Source: Phyto melanocephala
Taxonomy: Eukaryota > Arthropoda > Insecta > Diptera > Rhinophoridae
Assembly: GCA_941918925.1 (NCBI GenBank)
Contig: OW799236.1
Span: 14,669,474 to 14,733,473, forward strand
Reading direction: 5' to 3'
Length of the DNA stretch: 64,000 bases
Position 1 is the stretch's first letter. Each line of letters opens with the position of its first letter. This document shows positions 25,479-36,424 of the stretch, in pieces. The translations under genes were made by a program, and so were the position numbers. The notes beneath the pieces were generated by a model. That model saw only the letters and a program-made list of their open reading frames with translations. It was not told the DNA's origin and ran no database searches.

Positions 25479-25862
25479 CAAGGCGAATTCATTATCAGGT
25501 GGTGTTGACAACGCAGCTGGTCTACTTTTTTATTTGCATAAATGATGGTTCAGTTGTCAAATATTATTTATGTTTGCGTAGATTACTTTTTCTCGCGCAA
25601 AAAACACAAACAAAAACCATGTAGTTTTTGACACATCGGCAAAAGAACGCATCAGTAAAAAACCATGTTTTTTTAATATTGTATTTATTGTAAAATTACC
25701 ACCACCACCTGGGGCTCAATTCTCGTTCTGTGAAACTGTGAAATGAAAAAGTTTTTGTATAGCAAAGGGTATGGTGGCACCATATGATATTACACACAAA
25801 AACTTTTCATTTCATAGTTTCATAGAACGAGAATTGACACCTAGATAATTAAATTCGCCTTG
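25479..25862. mobile_element. MITE with CAAGGCGAATT ends and internal long palindrome
   Basis: Ends CAAGGCGAATTCATTATC and (reverse) CAAGGCGAATTTAATTATC; flanking 8-mers atctgatg (25471-25478) and atctattg (25863-25870) match at 6 of 8 positions. The right part (about 25709-25844) is a near-palindrome centred near 25776, with arms containing CAATTCTCGTTCTGTGAAAC. Non-coding, 384 bp. An 8-bp duplication would fit hAT or P superfamilies. Confidence 0.65.
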
Positions 25863-27084
25863 ATCTATTGTGTTAAAAATCAAGAGTGTTGTTAACTTTT
25901 ATACGTTTTTTTAATTTTTTTTTTTTTTTTTTGCTAACGCTGGGTCTCCACGTAGCAATTTTCATTGCTAAGCATAAGCAAAAACGTCGGCAGAATAACG
26001 GCACTTTATTGCTAAAGTGTGTTTATTTTCATTGGGTGGAGAACACGACACAAGTAATTTATTTATAAAATTTAATATTTTTGTTTTAGTTTTTATGGGT
26101 TTTTTTGAAATACCTCACTCTAAATTATTATCAGGTAAATTTATTTATAATTTTCTTTGTTTCTGCAAAGAAAAGCAAAAATTTTAAAGAAAATTAAAAG
26201 GATTTTGACAGCTAATTGCAGCAATAATCAGCAATCAGCAGAGCAATGATTGCGCAATGCATTGCTACATATATCAATTTGCGGTCTACACACAGCGTTA
26301 CCGTTGGATATTTTCAAAAAGTATCAAAAAAAGGGGATTTATGCAACAAAAGTGGCAACAAAAAGGGGATTTTTTTGTTTTAAGGGGCACCTCTTTAAAA
26401 ATCAAAAAAAGTACACCAAAACTTTTTTTAGGTATTTTGTTAAATTTATTTAAAATAACATATTAAAAATAATATAAAAACATATCAAAAATATTATTTA
26501 ATGATAATATTTGATTTTTATTTAAGCTTGAGATCAACTTTTTTGTTTTTTTATAAAAAATTTTTTATTAGAAACCAATATTTCGCTAAAAAACAATGGG
26601 AAGCATCTTCAGGGTAAAAAGCTTTTGCACAATATGGAAAAAACAAATTTTGGTTGTAAAAACAGAGAATCGATGAATTCGGGGGAATTCGGGGGAATTC
26701 GAAAGAATGGAAACAAAACTGTTTTCCTGGTTCCTAGCCCAACGGGAGCGAACAGAATAATATTGATTCTTCGAAATCGATAGAACTTCAAAAAGAAGCC
26801 ATTCGTATTAGCCTAATAGTTCCTCAAAAGCAAACAACAACTAATCAATTCTTCAAATCTTCATAGACTCTTTTATATTTCATAAAATGGATTCTCTTAG
26901 TTTTTATAAATAATTGCTTGCCAATAAATTACTGAATGTCATATTTTTAATGTTTTCTATTATATTTATTTTTATAAAATATTTATAATAATAAATACAT
27001 ACATATAATAAAACTAAAAAAATAGCTTTACTCTGCAGTTTCAATAATCAAAAAATTCATTCGATATAACGATATTTTCGATTT

Positions 27085-28011
27085 AACGATAAGGGCTGAC
27101 AATATATAGATCGTTATATCGAGATACTACTGTATATTCTTTTCTTAAAAAATTTTTGTAAAGCTCTAATAAAATGTCTTTGGTTGAAGAAACAAGATAT
27201 ATTATTTGAGAGGACTCACTTTGAAAATTTTTGTTAAATTTGTTCATAGTTTTCAAAATATAAGTTAGAAATTTTAAATATGTTTTGTTTGCAGGCGACA
27301 AGAGTCTAGAATAACACGAATTTTTTTTAAATTAGAAGCACATTTTTTTTCAAATTGTGCCCGGATAAAATAGTGCTGCAGAACCGACCACTGCTCCAGA
27401 ATTCTTGTTGCAACAGATTTAAATGATAGCCATCTAGTATCACTTAGCCTTAGTATTTTATGTTCAGGTACATCAAAAATACCTTGCAGCTCCTTCAAAT
27501 CGTGTTGTCTTTTTGCACTCTTAAAATACTTTAAAACCTTTCTAAGTAACTGTTCAACGTCATTTGGAATGCAAGATAATGATGCATTGTTCACTAGATT
27601 TATAGAATGGCACACACAGCCGATATGAAATTAATGCGGAATCTTTTTCTTTAATATTGTTGCTACACCATTTATTTTCCCCACCATTGTAGATGCGTTG
27701 TCTGTAGCAAGACCTATTAAATTTTTAGTGGAATTTGATTTTCTTTTAGTGATGACAATATGGAGTTACAAATTCCTTCTCCAGAACCATCGCTTTGCTG
27801 CACTAACCGAAAGAAGCTATCAACAGTGTTTCCTTTGCAACTATCAAACTGCCTAACCACCAGCACCAAACATTTTTCCATAGAAATATCTGTAGTTTCA
27901 TCAATTATTAGGCTAAAACATTGATTGATTGAATTCGGCACAGCATACACCTTATTTAATGTATTTTGGACATAAGTATACGCAATCGCAAGAAACATAT
28001 ACATACATAAG
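27085..28011 (-). pseudogene. hAT transposase remnant
   Basis: Minus-strand segments carry hAT motifs in order: SLIIDETTDISMEKCLVL (DDE core), LATDNASTMVGKINGV (about 27700-27650), CHSINLVNNASL, LRLSDTRWLS, and KTYLKFL...NKFNKNFQSES. Breaks seen: a frameshift near 27718 (NQIPLK to NLIGLATD), a stop near 27630 between IPH and FHIGCVCHS, and a stop near 27300. The N-terminal zinc-finger region is not recognisable, and the dimerisation end is lost after about 27085. Non-functional. I know the family from these motifs; the exact hAT subfamily is not assigned. Confidence 0.85.
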
Positions 28012-28019
28012 CTAAACAC

Positions 28020-28884
28020 TAGGGTGATCGACTCGGTTTTAAAACCGGTGGAAAACTCGGTTTTTTACTGTTTCAGCTGGCGGTTTTTTCCAAATGTTAT
28101 TTTTTCAAATGTCGAATACACCGGTTTTTTTACTCACAGAAGCCGGTTTTTTTCATTTTTAGTTGTATATTCATTTATTTTTGTAACCAAACGTAACATA
28201 CAATTTTTATTACTTAAAAAATTTCCAAAAATCAAAAACTTTATTAAATACTCTTCCATAATATTGTAAGAATTTTTTTTGTTGTTTCAAAATAAGAATA
28301 ATTAGGTTAAATATTATTTGTTTTAAATGGAGATCAGGTATTTAATACGTTGTTGCGCTTATAATTTGGTGTGATTATCAGGTGTTCAGTACTTATTGTA
28401 CTTTGCAATACTTTTTGATCTCATTTTCGAATTTCATAATATTTTGCTTCTACGAAATCTAGCGACTTGTACTAAAGACTACCCATAGCTTTACTAATAT
28501 CTCTGATAACATTTGACTTGTATACTAAAATAGTTTGGCACACAAAGGGTCATTATTACAGCTCGCCTACAAAGTTAATGTTAGTAAAAGATAATTGTGA
28601 CTACAGTGAGCAGTGAAGTGACTTTTTAATATTTTTCATTATTACAACCTCCTTGTTACAAAGTTAACGGTATTTTATAATAATGCCATTGAATTTGTGT
28701 TAACTTAAAATGCAATTAAACCATAAAACAAACTAGTTCATACCTATATATGTATCTCTGTCATGGGTATAAGAAAGAATTATATTTTATGTATTCGACC
28801 GGTTAACCGGTTTTTTCTTTAATTCTGAATTTCAAACTATTTGAAAACCGGTTTCTTAAAAATGTCGAATAATCGAACTCCCTA
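28020..28884. mobile_element. hAT-type MITE nested in the hAT transposon (TAGGGTGATCGA family, copy 1)
   Basis: An 865-bp element with ends TAGGGTGATCGA and (reverse strand) TAGGGAGTTCGATTATTCGA, flanked by a perfect 8-bp duplication ctaaacac at 28012-28019 and 28885-28892. It interrupts the transposase region of the surrounding hAT element. Internal AACCGGTTAACCGGTT palindromes; no coding capacity seen. Confidence 0.93.
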
Positions 28885-29209
28885 CTAAACACGCATGATA
28901 AGCAAAAGATTTCATATGAAATTGCTTACATATACATATATTAAAACAGTGTAATGAATATGTATTAAAGTTAGGTGTTTTAACAAAACGAAAGTATATT
29001 TCCATTTCGTAAAAAGTATCTAAAAAGTGGCACGATTTATAAAAAGTATCACATTTGGGGGCATTTTGACAAAGTGGCACAATAGTATCCAAGCATTTGA
29101 AAAAGTGGCAAAATGCTACTTTAGTGGCCCTAACGGTAACGCTGTCTACACATCGCAATTTCTATGAACAATGACAATTGCGGTAATAAATATTGCTACG
29201 TGGAGACCC

Positions 29210-31797
29210 CGGGTAAAAACGAACACTGGTTTATTTGAAGGAAATAAACTAACGTTTATTAAAGAAAAAGTTATTAAATTTGGAAATCCCACCCTGTGCA
29301 TATGCAAAACTAAATAAAACACATTTCTGTTTAATTTTTTTACGATTATATTTGAATATGAACAAATTATTTATTTTATTATTATTTTATTTATCAAATA
29401 AAAAAGAAAATTTATTTTTTTTTCCTTTTTTTTAACTGTTTCAAATATTTTTTTTTTTGTTTAATTTTATATTTTGTTCTATCTCATCTATCAAATGTAG
29501 AAAATATTTTTTTATTAGTTTGTCTGCTTAAAGAGGGGAGGATATAATTCTTTTTAGTTATTAATGTTTTCTTTCTTTTTCCATATAGTTACTTGTTAGT
29601 ATTTATTAAAAAATTCTTGTTAAAGCTTTGTTTTTATTTAAATATTTATAAATAAATAAGTTTATGTGTATATTTTTATGACTGGTTTATAAGGTTTCAA
29701 AATTATTTGTTCGTATTGTATTTGTTTTATCTGGTTTTTCGTTTTCTTTCACGTTTCGCTAAACAAAATTTGGCATCATCCTGCAGTCCTGTAGTTAATT
29801 TTTTCTAAGTTTTAGTATTAAAATTGGAATTTTTAGAGTTTGTTTAATATTATTTTCTATTTTGTAATAAATTAGTATGTTTAAGTTTTTTTTAATATAA
29901 TTTTTGGTATTTATTTAGCTACATTTGTTGGTTCCCATAGGTTAAGTAAGATTACCTCCTTATTTTGTTAATCGTTTAACAATTTAATGAAAATAAAAAA
30001 AATTTAATGAATATGTTCACAAAGTGATTAACAAAGTAAGAAGTTTATAAGTAGTTTAAGGTTTACATAATGTTTAATAGAAAAGATTCTTATAATTTTT
30101 CAAAAAAAAGTTTAATGGATAAAAAGCGTGTATAAAATCTGGAAATACTAAAAATATTTTTACAGCGCCCCTAGTGGATAACATATTTGTTTATTGTGTC
30201 GACAAAGGCATACCAATTTGTTTCTTTTTTTTTTTTTTGTTACAGTCGTAAACTATAAATAAGTAAAGTAATCATATCAGGTATGTAATTGAAATCGATT
30301 TCGAATAGATTTAAAATAAAAAAAAATGTAATATTGGTAATGATAATGAACTCACTCAAGTGAACACTGGTATTATGATTGTTGAGTAGGCAACACTTGT
30401 GGAAATGCAACGCTGCAGACAATGCATTTTTAAACATCAAGTTGGTGCATGTTATCTTAACAGTAATGATAGTGTTTTTAATAACGGACATAAATTCTTA
30501 TTTAAATAAACTATTTACTTGTTAAATTGATATACAAGCGCGCGTTTAATTTAACGAAAGGCTACAACAGTGATTTTTCTGTGAAATCTTCGTTCCCCTA
30601 AGGTAATATTTACAACAAAAAATAAACATCAATTAAAAGTTTTAAAATAAAAAAAATATTTAAAATCAGGTAAATAATTTTATTACAAGAACAAACTAGG
30701 CATCTCCTAATTGATCATAGGGTCGTTTGAGACGCATCTAACCTCTTGTAGTTACCAATTCACACTTTGTTTTTGTATTGGATTTATTTATAGAAATGTC
30801 TGAAGCACTTAGTTTTTTCTATACAAAAATTCCAAAGCTCTGCCATAACCACATAATAAATTTTAATACTTAAGTCCACAGGCAATGGATTGCATCTCTT
30901 TCAGCATAATAAAAAGGAAAAAACAGAAAATTTTAAATCTGAACATTTACGAAAGAAATGCCATATGTAAATGGCTACCACGGCTGAGCTATTCAACCCA
31001 AAGAAAATCATATCAAACATGTGTGAAAAATGTTCAATATCAGAGAACGATGATAATTTTATGCGTGTTGATAATTTGGGCAACAGCAGTAATGTTTATA
31101 CCTAAACTAATTGGATAAAAACGAATGCGGGTTGTTTTGTCTATTAATGATCCACATTTATAGAAAAAACTGGATTGGAGGCATTTCTCTTGGTGGAATA
31201 TTTCCACGTAAATGTCTTACAGTTTGAGTAAATATTCACCGCTTGGGAATGAAATTTTAAATAAGTCAAATAATATAAATTTTCTGTCAATACCTAATTC
31301 ATTATCTTAGTTAACAAATTTCAAAGTAAAGGTGAAAAAGCGTTTCGTGAAACGATTTGATCAAAAAGGATTAAAAAACAAATTTGAAAATTATTGACAA
31401 AACGACTGTAGCAAACGCATTACACCTTTCTTTCATCGTTTTCAAATAGGTTTTATGTCTCAATCGTTGTTCATCACGTACCTGGGCGGGAATTATGGCA
31501 TTCGAACATAATCGAAATTTATAAATTTTTATTAGAATCTCTTTACAAAAAGCACAATAAACTTGATGGTTCGAGTAAAATTCGATCGTGATCTAATGCC
31601 TCTGATAAAGTATTAGTTGCTTTTAACAATTAAAGTTCAAATTTAAAATTACTATTATGCCATTTTGAACATGCTTTTTAAAGAAACAAAAGTCGAGTGG
31701 AAAATTGCAATAGAAGTCCTCAAATTACAATTTTTGTGGCAATTTAAATCGCCTAACAAAAAATCAAACGGTTAAGCTGCAAAAGTGGGATAGACAC
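29210..31797. other. Non-coding stretch downstream of the transposon nest
   Basis: T-rich from 29.3 to 29.9 kb. The 77-codon frame at 30885-31118 has no recognisable motif and an equally long frame on the other strand. Confidence 0.45.
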
Positions 31798-32472
31798 TAG
31801 GGTGATCGATTATTCGACTTTTTTAAGAAACCGGTTTTCAAATAGTTTAAAATTTAAATTTAAAAAAAAAAAAACGGTTGCTTTATTGAAAATTGAGAAA
31901 AACCCGGTTAACCGGTTCGAATATATGTAATATAATATTTACAAAAGGTACTCTTTACAAGTAAAATAAATAAATACAATAAATTAAATAAAATAAATAA
32001 ATTATAAGGCTGTTATAAATGTTTGTAGCTCCTTCTGTACATATTTTAAATGTTAAATGGATCTTTTAAACTAATATGCACTAACGTATTTTGTTTGAAA
32101 TGATTTCTGTAATTTGAAATACACTTTTAAGGCTAGAGAGAAAATTCTTAAAATTTCATTTTAAAAATTCTTTCTTATACTCCTGACAGACGTACAAATA
32201 TAGACTTAAACTAGTTTGTTCGATGGTTAAATTAAAATTTAAGTTGACACACTCAATGCCATTAATTAAAATTAGGATCTGGAAGGAGAGATTATTGGTT
32301 TTTCTTTATTGTAACTACTTTTTTTACCTAAAAGTGTTCGACCAGCTAAGTTTATGCTTCAATTACCTTTAAATTTAAACGTTAGGTTTATATCCTATAA
32401 AAAAAATATTTAAGCTGGAAAAGGAAAAAAAACGGGTTTTTCACCGGTTTTAAAACCGAGTCGATCACCCTA
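31798..32472. mobile_element. hAT-type MITE (TAGGGTGATCGA family, copy 2)
   Basis: A 675-bp element with terminal inverted repeats TAGGGTGATCGA / TCGATCACCCTA and a perfect 8-bp target duplication, atagacac, at 31790-31797 and 32473-32480. An 8-bp duplication is the hallmark of hAT transposons. It contains AACCGGTT-type palindromes near both ends and no reading frame. Its left 60 bases match the right end of the copy at 28020-28884 in reverse. Confidence 0.93.
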
Positions 32473-32480
32473 ATAGACAC

Positions 32481-32884
32481 ATAAAACTCGCTTGATTTCG
32501 TATTCGTAAGAGAAAAAGAGGGGAAAATTATGGCATTCGAACGTGATTAAAATTTTAGTATTTTTCTAAGCAGAGACAAGTTGTACGTTGGAATAAAATT
32601 ACAATAGCTGTCGTATGCAATAATTTAACCCTAGAATATAGACGACAAATTACAACGTTCGAACACTATTACAATTTTGCTCGAACCCTGCGAGTTTACG
32701 TGATTTTTGAATAACGAGATTTTAATAAGAATTTTTATAATTTTACAATTAATTTCTGTTTATAAAATGAGTTTAACTTAAAATTCATATTACCTTATAT
32801 CTTCAGCCTTTTCTTTAAATTCTTATTGCTATTTTTATGCGTCCAGATTTTATACACTCCATTCTTTACATAAACTCTTTTATA
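32481..32884. other. Non-coding stretch
   Basis: Shares the phrase ATTATGGCATTCGAAC with 31490-31510, so the 31.8-kb MITE may have inserted into a small older repeat. Confidence 0.4.
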
Positions 32885-33070
32885 GAAAATGTTTAGCCAA
32901 GATATGAAATTTTTCAAAGAAACTTATATTCGAACAAATGCTCTTAAAGATATTTGTGTCTGGACAAAACCGTATTCAGAATTGTTGCTGCTATAAAATT
33001 TCCCTTGAAAATTTATAATCAAGACAAAATTTATGTTTGAACTTTGTCTGCAGGTAAAATTTCGTACATA
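32885..33070. repeat. Short degenerate stretch of the same minisatellite family
   Basis: Phrases such as TTGTGTCTGGACAAAACC and ATAATCAAGACAAAATTTAT recur over about 180 bp. Too diverged to count units. Confidence 0.45.
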
Positions 33071-33370
33071 TTTATGAAAACAGATTTTTTTTTATAAATT
33101 TTTTTCTTTTTTTAAGAAATAATAATTTTAAATAATTTTTTGTTCTATGTAAAATTGTATACAATTGTTAGACTAAAATATATTTCGAAGAGGATCAAGG
33201 CATATTCTTACAAGTAAAAACAACGGCGTAATGGCTACAACAAGCATCTTTTTAGTAGATGTTTCATATCAAGGCGAATTTGTATATTAGCAATAAAAAA
33301 GTTTTAATGATCAGTTTAGTTTGATGCAATTACATGATATATACAGTGAACTTGCTATAATATAAACTAA

Positions 33371-33550
33371 TGGGTCGATTATGGATAGCAACCGAACTTT
33401 AGTTGCGTTGTCAACTAGCAACTACAATTTTTCGGTTGCCAAATTTTCATATGAATTTGACAGCTGTTAATTGCCAGTTGCCATCTGCAATGCCCTTTTT
33501 TGGCAACTGGCAACGTAACTGAGGTTTGGTTGCTATCCATAACCGACCCA
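33371..33550. mobile_element. Foldback MITE with TAA target duplication
   Basis: A 180-bp element whose ends TGGGTCGATTATGGATAGCA and (reverse) TGGGTCGGTTATGGATAGCA are near-identical; the arms extend with copies of AGTTGC/GGCAACT, so the element folds almost fully on itself. It is flanked by taa at 33368-33370 and 33551-33553. A 3-bp TAA duplication fits PIF/Harbinger; this is tentative because the flank is AT-rich. Confidence 0.7.
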
Positions 33551-33553
33551 TAA

Positions 33554-36309
33554 ATAAAAACAAAGCCAGTTTTATTGTTAATTTTTGAGAATGACATATA
33601 ATTTCCCTTTAAGTTTTGCCATAAAAAAGTTTCATATGCTAAATTTTTTATTTATTTTTTATTAGAAAAAAAGATTATCTACTTAAAAAAAATGTGTGTG
33701 AAAAAATCTATAGTATTATTTTAGCTCGCTCTCTTAACTATCTGGCAACATTAAAATTAAACAACCTGTAAAATGGTACGCCCGTTTTAATGTATTATTA
33801 GGGATATATATGTTCCTTTAACTCCCACTGGAGTATAGGGCGCCATTATTAGGGAGACACCTCTATATAATCATCTTCATTCTATTTTATTCTCGTTACA
33901 CTCTATATTATTCTCAGTTTTGGAATTTTATTTTAACATAAGCCTGCTGACATGGATTTTGTTTGTCCTTCATATTTAAAAACCAGCGATCGGTATATTT
34001 AATGCATTCCGTACTTTTAACACATTTAGTAATAGCATTTTTATTTTTTATGAAAATTGTTTAACTAAAATGTATTCGCTGAACTAGTAACCCTTGCAAC
34101 TTCATACAAATGTTCGAAAATCTCGATTTTTCTTTTAAAGTTAAGGATTTATGTTTTTTGGTTTGTATATTTAAGAACATACGTTGACTATGTATTTTTA
34201 TAAATGTTCCAAGAAGTTAGAAAATATATTTAAGAACTCTTTTCATTAAATTCATATTTAAAAAATGATTATAAAATTTTAGCTGAATGTAAGCAGTTAC
34301 TAAAACGCATATGAAAGACATTTTAATTGATAGCTAAAGGCAATTCAAATGTAAACAGCTAGGGAAATTATCCCTAAATTATTATGCTTTTTTGATCAGA
34401 ATTTAACCACTACTCACCCTGTTTATTTAGATTTTAACAATGTGTAGATAATATCCACAAAAATTCATGTTTTAGATAGAGCCTTTCAACTAAGTTCATA
34501 TTTTTTTGAGAAGTCAATGGAAGAAAAAAGGTGTTCCTATCTTGTGGTGTTATATTATATTACAAGTGCACTGTATTTACAAAACCTATTATAAGGGGTA
34601 TGCAAACCAAAAATATCAATTTAGAAATTTTTTCTTCTACAAAATACACTTAAATTAATTGTTTCATACCGCAACGAAAATCACATTTTCCAACCCTGCA
34701 TAAATATGTATGTATGGAAATGAAATTAGGGTGAATTCAAAAAATGTTGACATTATGCTTCTCTATCAGCAGTTTAAACCATTATACCTGTTTGAATATG
34801 CCCTAAAGGAGATTTTAATTTATTATTTTTGTAAAAAAAGTAAAAATTTTGATTTTTTATATATATTTTTTTTTGAAAAATACTGCCACAACTCTAGTTA
34901 GATTTTTAAGTTTTTATTAGATGTATATATTAACTATATATGTATATGTTTTTGTTAGTAAATGTTTTATTAATTTTTTTATATTTTTCGCTTTCATTGT
35001 TTTTGATTGTTTTGAGTTATTTTAAGCCAATAAGAATATTTTTTTTTCTTAACATGCCTGTAAAAAGACTTTTTTCAGTTGTAAGTGGAAAAAATTTTTG
35101 TTTTGTTTTTTTGTTATATTAATTTTGTTTTATTATTTTTTATTTTAATTTTTTTATTTTTTTTTTTTAATATATTTTTATGAAATTTTTATTTTTACAA
35201 ATTATGAAATAAGGTTTTAAATAATAATTTTAAATTTAAATTAATAAAAATGCTTGTTATGTTTTTTTTTTTTTGAAAAACATAAGTCAAAGACAAGTTA
35301 AACAATAAAATAAGAATTAAAAAATGAAATACAAAAACTGGTTTCAATAACAATAAATTATATTACTAGTATACACAATTAAACAACTAATTAAAAACGT
35401 ATAAAAAAAATTAAAATTTAATAAAAAACAAATTACACAAACTTTAGGCCAAACTTCTTATTTAACACAAAACATTAAATTTAGATGGTAATAAATTTTC
35501 TTCTAAAAAACAAGGTGTTATATTTTAACTTTAACTTAAAATACAAAAAGTTCAACAAAGGTTACTAAGAAAAAAAATATTGCAAATTCTAAGTTTTTAT
35601 TTTTTTTTAATATTTTTTCTTTAAAGAATCTTTACATGTTTCTTATAAATATTTTTTGTCAAACTATAAAAATTAAACATGTTATACTTTTAGTTAATCT
35701 TAAAAATATTTTAAAAAATTTACAAATAAGTCCATGTTCTTCTTTTTTGTTTAATAAAAAATATCTTTATATATATAAAAATGAGTATTAAATAAACTTT
35801 AAAAAATGTGATTCTTTAGACATCTTTGGATTTTAATCTAATAAATTTGTTTTTCTCTGTTTTAATTCTAAACGTTTTTGTCCTAGATTTTTTTTTTACA
35901 TAAAAAAAATTTAATTTTTAATATTTGCCTTTGAAAGTGATGTTCTGTTTTAATACTTTTAATTATTGGTTGCATTTTTCTTTTTTGATTTTTTTTACAA
36001 TAAAAAGCAAAAAAAAAAAACTCATTCTTTTGTTTAAGTTCAAAATAAATTATTTCAAGATAATTTTTACTTTAAATTTATTTAATTTTTTAAATGTTTC
36101 ATTTTAACAGAATTTCAATTCATTATTAACCTTTAATTTTTCTTGTTTTGTATTGTGTTACATTATGAGGAGTACGTAGTAGTAGTGAGTAGTTTTGAAA
36201 TACATATGGTTAATACTAGAATAATTATTGCATTTAAAAAAAAATTTAAGTATATTGTGATATTTTTTTGTATTTTGTTTTTATAAGTATGTGTTATAGT
36301 GTAGTTGTA
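33554..36309. other. AT-rich stretch downstream of CdGAPr
   Basis: Long A/T runs. It may contain the rest of the CdGAPr 3' untranslated region; no other gene seen. Confidence 0.45.
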
Positions 36310-36315
36310 TTTATT
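36310..36315 (-). promoter_or_regulatory. Possible polyadenylation signal AATAAA for CdGAPr
   Basis: AATAAA on the minus strand, 31 bases past the stop codon. The downstream sequence is so AT-rich that chance copies are frequent, so the true 3' end may lie further out in 33.6-36.3 kb. Confidence 0.3.
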
Positions 36316-36345
36316 ATAAATATTTCTTAAAAATTAACTAAATAA

Positions 36346-36424
36346 TTATTGTTGATTTTGTGAACGAGATTCAAACATGGCTGTGACATCGCGTATGGAA
36401 AATTGAGGAGAAATTTTTTCACGA
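36346..36424 (-). CDS. CdGAPr: CdGAPr terminal coding exon
   Basis: A 79-bp exon after a polypyrimidine tract and CAG (36425-36427). In the phase left by the previous donor (AA plus T) it reads REKISPQFSIRDVTAMFESR then SQNQQ and a TAA at 36348-36346. It is too short for ordinary open-reading-frame detection. Support is exact phase, a strong acceptor, a non-random sequence and a stop. That FSIRDVTAMFESRS is a conserved C-terminal motif is my inference and can be checked against other flies. Confidence 0.85.

Larger units (their letters stand above)
26293..29144 (-). mobile_element. hAT transposon with decayed transposase, nested in a MITE and itself split by a MITE
   Basis: A 2852-bp element with terminal inverted repeats beginning CAGCGTTACCGTT at both ends and a perfect 8-bp target duplication tctacaca at 26285-26292 and 29145-29152. 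It carries repeated AAGTGGCA near the ends (26350-26357; 29025-29032, 29072-29079, 29103-29110), like the subterminal transposase-binding repeats known from hAT elements. The coding remnant lies on the minus strand at 28011-27085 and is split from the element's 5' end by the 865-bp MITE. Subtracting the MITE and one target copy, the element is about 1.98 kb. Confidence 0.93.
25942..29209. mobile_element. Outer MITE with GGGTCTCCACGTAGCAAT ends, split by the hAT transposon
   Basis: Identical 18-bp inverted ends GGGTCTCCACGTAGCAAT at 25942-25959 and reversed at 29192-29209. If the hAT element and one 8-bp target copy are removed, the two arms (25942-26292 and 29153-29209) form a short non-coding element of about 408 bp containing CAAT/ATTG-rich subterminal repeats. 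No convincing target duplication was found at its outer edge, so its superfamily is open. Confidence 0.75.

Noticed and set aside
30885..31118. 77-codon frame with basic residues and a hydrophobic C-terminus.
   Set aside because: No motif recognised and an equally open frame lies on the opposite strand.
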